A DNA stretch of 13,391 nucleotides, taken from the NCBI GenBank assembly GCA_018398765.1, contig JAHBMJ010002228.1, positions 7,501-20,891 on the forward strand, given 5' to 3'. Origin of the DNA: Chromera velia. Taxonomy: Eukaryota > Sar > Chromeraceae. The notes below the pieces were generated by a model, which did no database searches, had not been told where the DNA came from, and saw only the letters and a list, made by a program, of their open reading frames with translations. Shown piece by piece: positions 1 through 13,391 of this stretch (positions within the stretch are counted from its first letter, which is position 1; the number at the start of each line of letters is the position of its first letter). Both the position numbers and the translations under genes were made by a program.

Positions 1-10091
<10,091 letters not shown>

Positions 10092-10566
10092 GCACGTATC
10101 GGTCGGGCATCCGGCGGCTTTCTTGGCGGTCCCTCTTTTTTGTGTCGTTATAGCCCGACAGTTAATTGGCGTTGTCTGCTTGCAAGGGCGCGTGTTTGTT
10201 GTTGTGTGCATGGGGGGCACAGTTTTTTTTTGCGGTTAAATTGCACTCCGTGCGAGAGTCTCCTCCACGCCGCGCAAGAAGGAAAATTCAACATTGCGGG
10301 GCCGACGGTGGCTCCTTAATCCGGCAGCAAAGGAGACGCCTGAATTTGGGAGACTGATCGTTCTTGACTTCATCGCGCTGTTCCCCATGGCGTGAGTCCC
10401 CGAGGAACACCCACCGGGAGCTGCCTTCGTCCACAAAAGAGACATCAAGGCACATTCTGTCACGTGACTGCACCCTTCCAGGTCTCCCTGTCTGTGCACT
10501 TTTTGGTTTCCTTTCCCAGCTTTGGCAGAAAGAGAGACAGAGACGAAAGAGAGGAAGGGAAGGAAG
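10092..10566. promoter_or_regulatory. Divergent intergenic region between the CHD-like gene and FBP
   Basis: About 475 bp separates the two proposed start codons, which point away from each other, so both promoters must lie here. It contains an 8-bp palindrome TCACGTGA at 10460-10467 with an E-box CACGTG core, and a T-run at about 10222-10230. No TATA box is convincing. A minus-strand frame from the ATG at 10455 could be an alternative first exon of the CHD-like gene and would narrow the promoter. Confidence 0.5.
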
Positions 10567-10708
10567 ATGAAGTTTGGGTCTGCTCTCTTCGTGGCTCTCG
10601 CAACCTCTTCTGCAGATGCTTCAAGCCTTCTGCACCAGAGAAGGGATGCAGGATTTGTGGCCTCGGGGGCCGGCAGATCGGCACAGCTTCTCAGTCGATC
10701 TTCAGCAG
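10567..10708 (+). CDS. FBP: FBP exon 1: putative signal peptide plus start of transit peptide
   Basis: Forty-seven codons plus one base. [20 protein letters not shown] has one basic residue, a hydrophobic core and a small-residue cleavage zone (ADA|SS or similar). [10 protein letters not shown] and a Ser/Ala/Arg-rich run follow, with almost no acidic residues. This is the make-up of bipartite leaders for complex plastids. The donor is GTTGGT; the better-looking GTGAGG 4 nt later would not keep frame with exon 2. Confidence 0.65.
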
Positions 10709-11194
10709 GTTGGTGAGGCAGGCTCTCTGTATCTGTCTCGTCGTTTTCATCTATCATTATGTTCCCCTCCCGTCCTTTCCCACATTCATTTGGGCTTGCA
10801 GGTGGTCGACGCAGAGGGCAAAATTGCGCGTCCCTGTCCATGAGGTTTGACAACTCAGACCCCTCCAGGGTGATGACATTGACGCGCTTTATGCTGGAGG
10901 AGACGCGGAAGAATCCCGACATGCAGGTAGGCAGCCGGGAGTGAAGTGTGCCTTTGCAATTGGATGTCATCGTGGGTGATTGTGTAAGGGCGGTGAGTAC
11001 AGGAGGCAAGAGGGCAGGAGGCGAGATGTCGGGTGCGGGGGCTCACCAGGGCAGAGGGAGATGGGAGAAGACGACTTGGACAAGAAGAAAGGACCTAGTT
11101 TCGGGAGGGAGGGAGGAATGGAATGAGAAAAGAGGATGCAGTAGGGAGGGGACAGGGAGAAACAAGGAAGGAGGGAGGGAGGGAGGGAGGGAGG

Positions 11195-11237
<43 letters not shown>

Positions 11238-11557
11238 TCTGTTTGACCTCTTTGTTTTCCTTGTTACCTCCCCTCTCACCTCTGCCTCTTCCTGCAGGAC
11301 TTTGAGTCTCTGATGGGTTCCATTCAGCTTGCGTGCAAATCAATCAACAACTTGGTGATGAAGGCGGGAATGACAAACCTTTTGGGTCTTGCGGGTGGGT
11401 GCGTGGGCGGGTGGCAAAAATGAAGTATTTTTTATGTCGGCTTCCTTTCTTTGTTTCTTCCTTCCTTCCTTCCTTCCTTCCTTGCGTCCTTCTGTCCTTC
11501 CTTCCTTCCTTCCTTCCTTCCTTCCTTCCTTCCTTCCTTCCCTTCCTTCCTTCCTTC

Positions 11558-11592
<35 letters not shown>

Positions 11593-11652
11593 TTCTTTCT
11601 TTCTTTCTTTCTTTCTTTCTTTTCTTTCTTTCTTTCTTTCTTTCTTTCTTTG

Positions 11653-11695
<43 letters not shown>

Positions 11696-12049
11696 TCTTT
11701 CTTTCTTTTCTTTTCTTTCTTTCTTTCCTTCTTTCTTTCTTTTCTTTCTTTTCTGTCTTTTCTGTCTTTTCTTTCTTTTCTTTCTTTTTTTCTTTCTTTC
11801 TTTCTTTTTTTCTTTCTTTCTTTCTTTCTTTCTTTTCTTTCTTTCTTTCTTTCTTTCTTTCCTGCCTGCCTGCCTGCCTGCCTACCGGTTTGCCTTCTTG
11901 GTTAGGGAGATCTCGCACTTTAGTCTGTTCTTGTGGAATCGCGCGGTCTCTATGTTTTGAACGGAAAAATTCGGTCACTGCATGGAGAGCTACATCGGTG
12001 TGTGTGTGTGTGTGTGAGAGAGAGTGTGAGTGTGTGTGAGTGTGTGTGT

Positions 12050-12091
<42 letters not shown>

Positions 12092-12313
12092 CAGTCTGTG
12101 TATGAACTTTTCACATTCACGCTGCAGGTGCATGTGCCCTCATGCATCCACTGATGTTTTGTGTATCGTAATTGCAACAACGAGACTGCTTTCTTAATTG
12201 CAGGGGAGGTGAACATTCAGGGTGAGGACCAGAAGAAGCTGGATGTGCTTTCAAACGACGTGCTGAAGAACTCACTGTCATACACAGGAAGATGCGGAGT
12301 TGTGGCATCTGAG
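10567..12313 (+). CDS. FBP: Fructose-1,6-bisphosphatase (class I), exons 1-4, 3' part outside window
   Basis: It hydrolyses fructose 1,6-bisphosphate to fructose 6-phosphate in gluconeogenesis or the Calvin cycle. Exons: 10567-10708, 10802-10926, 11298-11394, 12204-12313 (158 codons, phases consistent). Family landmarks are [60 protein letters not shown] and a terminal GVVASE. These align with the first third of a family of usually about 330-400 residues. The KLDVLSND loop and the Glu at the end of exon 4 correspond to the metal-site loop and Glu97 of the mammalian enzyme. The DPLDGS-type active site is not in the window. Residues 1-60 are an extra leader: a hydrophobic core [11 protein letters not shown], then a Ser/Arg/Ala-rich stretch. 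The residues that bind AMP in the animal enzyme do not appear conserved, as is usual in plastid forms. The start is the ATG that opens the leader; a downstream ATG at 10840 would give a leaderless enzyme. Confidence 0.88.
10802..10926 (+). CDS. FBP: FBP exon 2
   Basis: It opens after GGGCTTGCAG, completes a Gly codon and reads [13 protein letters not shown], then the conserved N-terminal helix [20 protein letters not shown]. The donor is GTAGGC. The internal Met (10840) marks where the conserved enzyme begins. Confidence 0.85.
10927..11297 (+). other. FBP intron 2 with GGGA and GA runs
   Basis: 371 nt. It holds about seven GGGA units followed by about fifteen GA units (11168-11234). These are purine-rich on the gene strand, unlike most other introns here. 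A short pyrimidine tract then leads to TCCTGCAG. Confidence 0.88.
11298..11394 (+). CDS. FBP: FBP exon 3
   Basis: Thirty-two codons plus one base after [28 protein letters not shown] and [13 protein letters not shown]. It matches the helix 2 region of class I FBPase (LLNSIQLACK...RAG...L-x-GLAG). The donor GTGGGT starts a GTGN-rich run. Confidence 0.92.
11451..11881. repeat. About 430-nt near-pure pyrimidine tract in FBP intron 3
   Basis: Ordered blocks run from CTTC units through CTTT, CTTTT and CTTTG variants to five CCTG units at the end. It fills half of the 809-nt intron (11395-12203). Because neither strand has stops in this composition, long Phe/Ser/Leu and Lys/Glu/Arg frames appear on both strands; they are artefacts. 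Confidence 0.97.
11998..12088. repeat. (TG)n microsatellite in FBP intron 3
   Basis: TG units with GAG interruptions over about 90 nt, ending 115 nt before the exon 4 acceptor. Confidence 0.95.
12204..12313 (+). CDS. FBP: FBP exon 4
   Basis: After TTAATTGCAG it completes Gly and reads [20 protein letters not shown], then [16 protein letters not shown]. This is the dynamic-loop and metal-site portion of class I FBPase. A perfect donor GTGAGT follows. The next expected exon (beginning with acidic residues and leading to DPLDGS) is not found in the remaining 1078 nt. Confidence 0.93.
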
Positions 12314-12583
12314 GTGAGTGGGCACTAGTGGATGAGTGCGTGGGGCACTCCCTGGCCGACTGACTGACGGACAGAAGCGGTGTTTTTCGCTTCTTCGTGC
12401 CTTCCTCCCTGTCCCTCAGTCTCTTCTCCTTCCTGCCGATGGGGACGTCTTTTCTCCTTCTCGCCTCGCGTGCGTTCGTTTGTTGGTTGTTTTTTCATCC
12501 TCTGATCCATCCATTCATGCATTTATTCGAGATTGGAGAGGCAGGGTCTCGGATTGAAAGAGACTTTTGGAGCATGAAAGTCG
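12314..12583 (+). other. Start of FBP intron 4
   Basis: The donor is GTGAGT. The stretch has GACTGACTGAC near 12358 and a pyrimidine-rich section, but no FBP exon and no recognisable 5' end of a mobile element. Any insertion boundary must be sought here. Confidence 0.6.
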
Positions 12584-13324
12584 ATGCCACATTGTCATGC
12601 ACAGCAGCGTATGGATGGATCCTTGCCTATGAGGGTGCACTGTGGACACATGAACGCATGCGTTTCTTTCAATATCGATCGTATGTGTCCTTCCTGTCTG
12701 TCTGATCTTTTGAGTCGGTTGAACGGTTGGTTCCGTCGTCTCCTCGTTTGGCTTTCCCACAATCCGAGCGGGAAGATTTGGAGCCATCGGGATCACCGAC
12801 CGTACGTCCCACCCCCTCCCGGCTTCCCAGGGAACCCAATTTTTCCACCAGCGCAGAGGATCCCTGAAGCTTCCCCCGACGACGACAACAGTAACAATGG
12901 ATTTTCAGCACCGTCTCCCAGCCGCGCAGTCCCCCACAATAGAAACGATGACGGTGAATGGAAGTGTCCAAAATGTAAAGCGACCTTCTCAAGCGAACGA
13001 GGTCTGACGACCCACCAAACACACCCCAACGGAAAGAAGAGGTGCAAAGAGAACATCCAAGCAGCAGCAGTACTTCACGAGCCCCCTCCCCCGGCCCCTG
13101 CCCCCGCCCCCCCGCAGTCTTCTTCATCTTTCAATCCGGACCCGAACCCTCCCCTCCCACCTCCCTCCCTTCCCTCTTCTTCCTCCTCTTCGTCGTCCTC
13201 CTCCTCCTCCTCCTCAGCTATCGCAGCAGCATTGCCGAATCCTCCGGCTCCCCCCGAAGACCCTCCCCCTGAAGCCCCACCATTATCGCAACCCCCCTGG
13301 AGAAGGTCGTCACCAGGAAAATGA
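12584..13324 (+). CDS. Zinc-finger, Pro/Ser-rich ORF; candidate non-LTR retrotransposon ORF1
   Basis: The open frame spans 246 codons; the true start is uncertain and could be further in, because the first 60 residues show no pattern. Residues 128-154 hold one zinc finger, CPKCKATFSSERGLTTH then QTHPNGKKRC: C-x2-C-x12-H with a second His two residues on and a Cys ten on. The F-x-S-x-x-GL-x-x-H core is typical of fingers in R2-like and related retroelement proteins, as well as some nucleic-acid-binding host proteins. Pro-rich flanks (PPPPAPAPAPP), a 14-Ser run coded by TCC/TCT/TCG repeats, and another Pro-rich tail follow. The stop lies in ATGA: a second frame starting MKKAAPNRRERARAKCSR runs off the window. 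It is on the FBP strand, where FBP exon 5 would be expected. It could instead be a nested host gene. Confidence 0.5.
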   Translation: MPHCHAQQRMDGSLPMRVHCGHMNACVSFNIDRMCPSCLSDLLSRLNGWFRRLLVWLSHNPSGKIWSHRDHRPYVPPPPGFPGNPIFPPAQRIPEASPDDDNSNNGFSAPSPSRAVPHNRNDDGEWKCPKCKATFSSERGLTTHQTHPNGKKRCKENIQAAAVLHEPPPPAPAPAPPQSSSSFNPDPNPPLPPPSLPSSSSSSSSSSSSSSAIAAALPNPPAPPEDPPPEAPPLSQPPWRRSSPGK

Positions 13325-13391
13325 AGAAGGCTGCACCGAACAGAAGAGAACGAGCCAGAGCCAAATGCAGCCGCCGCCCCCGATCCCATGC
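13273..13391 (+). CDS. Partial basic reading frame overlapping the stop of the zinc-finger ORF (candidate ORF2 start)
   Basis: The frame is open from 13273 and has an ATG at 13321-13323 whose last two bases are the first two of the preceding TGA. It reads MKKAAPNRRERARAKCSR and continues off the window edge. ATGA stop/start overlaps are a known arrangement between the two ORFs of some non-LTR retrotransposons. With only 24 codons visible the assignment is speculative. Confidence 0.3.

Noticed and set aside
10236-11009. 257-codon minus-strand frame opposite FBP exons 1 and 2
   Set aside because: It runs antisense through the well-supported FBP exons 1 and 2 and intron 1, and I see no domain in it. 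A short part near 10369-10455 is kept only as a possible alternative exon.
11333-12039. Long overlapping plus-strand frames of Phe/Leu/Ser/Pro and a 212-codon minus-strand Lys/Glu/Arg frame
   Set aside because: They are translations of the CTTT/CTTC tract in FBP intron 3, which lacks stops on both strands by composition.
13075-13389. Gly/Glu-rich minus-strand frame at the right edge
   Set aside because: Complement of the Pro/Ser-rich plus-strand ORF, with no independent evidence.

Overview
This window is nuclear DNA from an intron-dense eukaryote, most likely a plastid-bearing protist. Nearly every recognisable coding block is a short exon of 36 to 185 nt, bounded by GT and (usually TG)CAG and separated by repeat-rich introns. 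The partial fructose-1,6-bisphosphatase carries an N-terminal extension that looks like a signal peptide plus transit peptide, as expected for a secondary (complex) plastid. The intron and repeat style and this leader fit a chromerid or coccidian-like alveolate, or a stramenopile alga. I cannot fix the species; a chromerid alga is my best guess, at low confidence.

Layout. (1) Positions about 10091 down to 1, minus strand: one gene of at least 18 exons encoding a SNF2-family chromatin remodeller of CHD type, closest in motif wording to the CHD6-9/Kismet subfamily. I could join the exons in phase by eye. The window holds 2379 coding nt (793 codons) with a complete two-lobe ATPase core and no break; the C-terminus lies off the left edge. 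No chromodomain is visible before the ATPase; its place is taken by an acidic/basic low-complexity region. (2) Positions about 10092-10566: a short divergent intergenic region serving both genes. (3) Positions 10567-12313, plus strand: four exons (474 nt, 158 codons) of fructose-1,6-bisphosphatase. They stop just before the catalytic DPLDGS-type region, which must lie to the right. (4) Positions 12314-13391: FBP exon 5 is absent. There is instead a plus-strand ORF with one retrotransposon-style zinc finger (CPKC...GL..H...C) and Pro/Ser-rich flanks. It ends in an ATGA stop/start overlap with a second, basic reading frame that runs off the window. I infer a non-LTR retrotransposon lying in FBP intron 4.

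The introns are full of simple repeats: CTTT/CTTC, CT, CA/TG, CATC, TTCA and GTCW tetramers, and an eight-unit 38-bp minisatellite. Several repeat runs start exactly at a 5' splice site. Most of the long uninformative open frames come from these repeats and are not genes. The two host genes have no obvious functional link: one is nuclear chromatin remodelling, the other plastid or cytosolic carbon metabolism. They may only share a promoter region.
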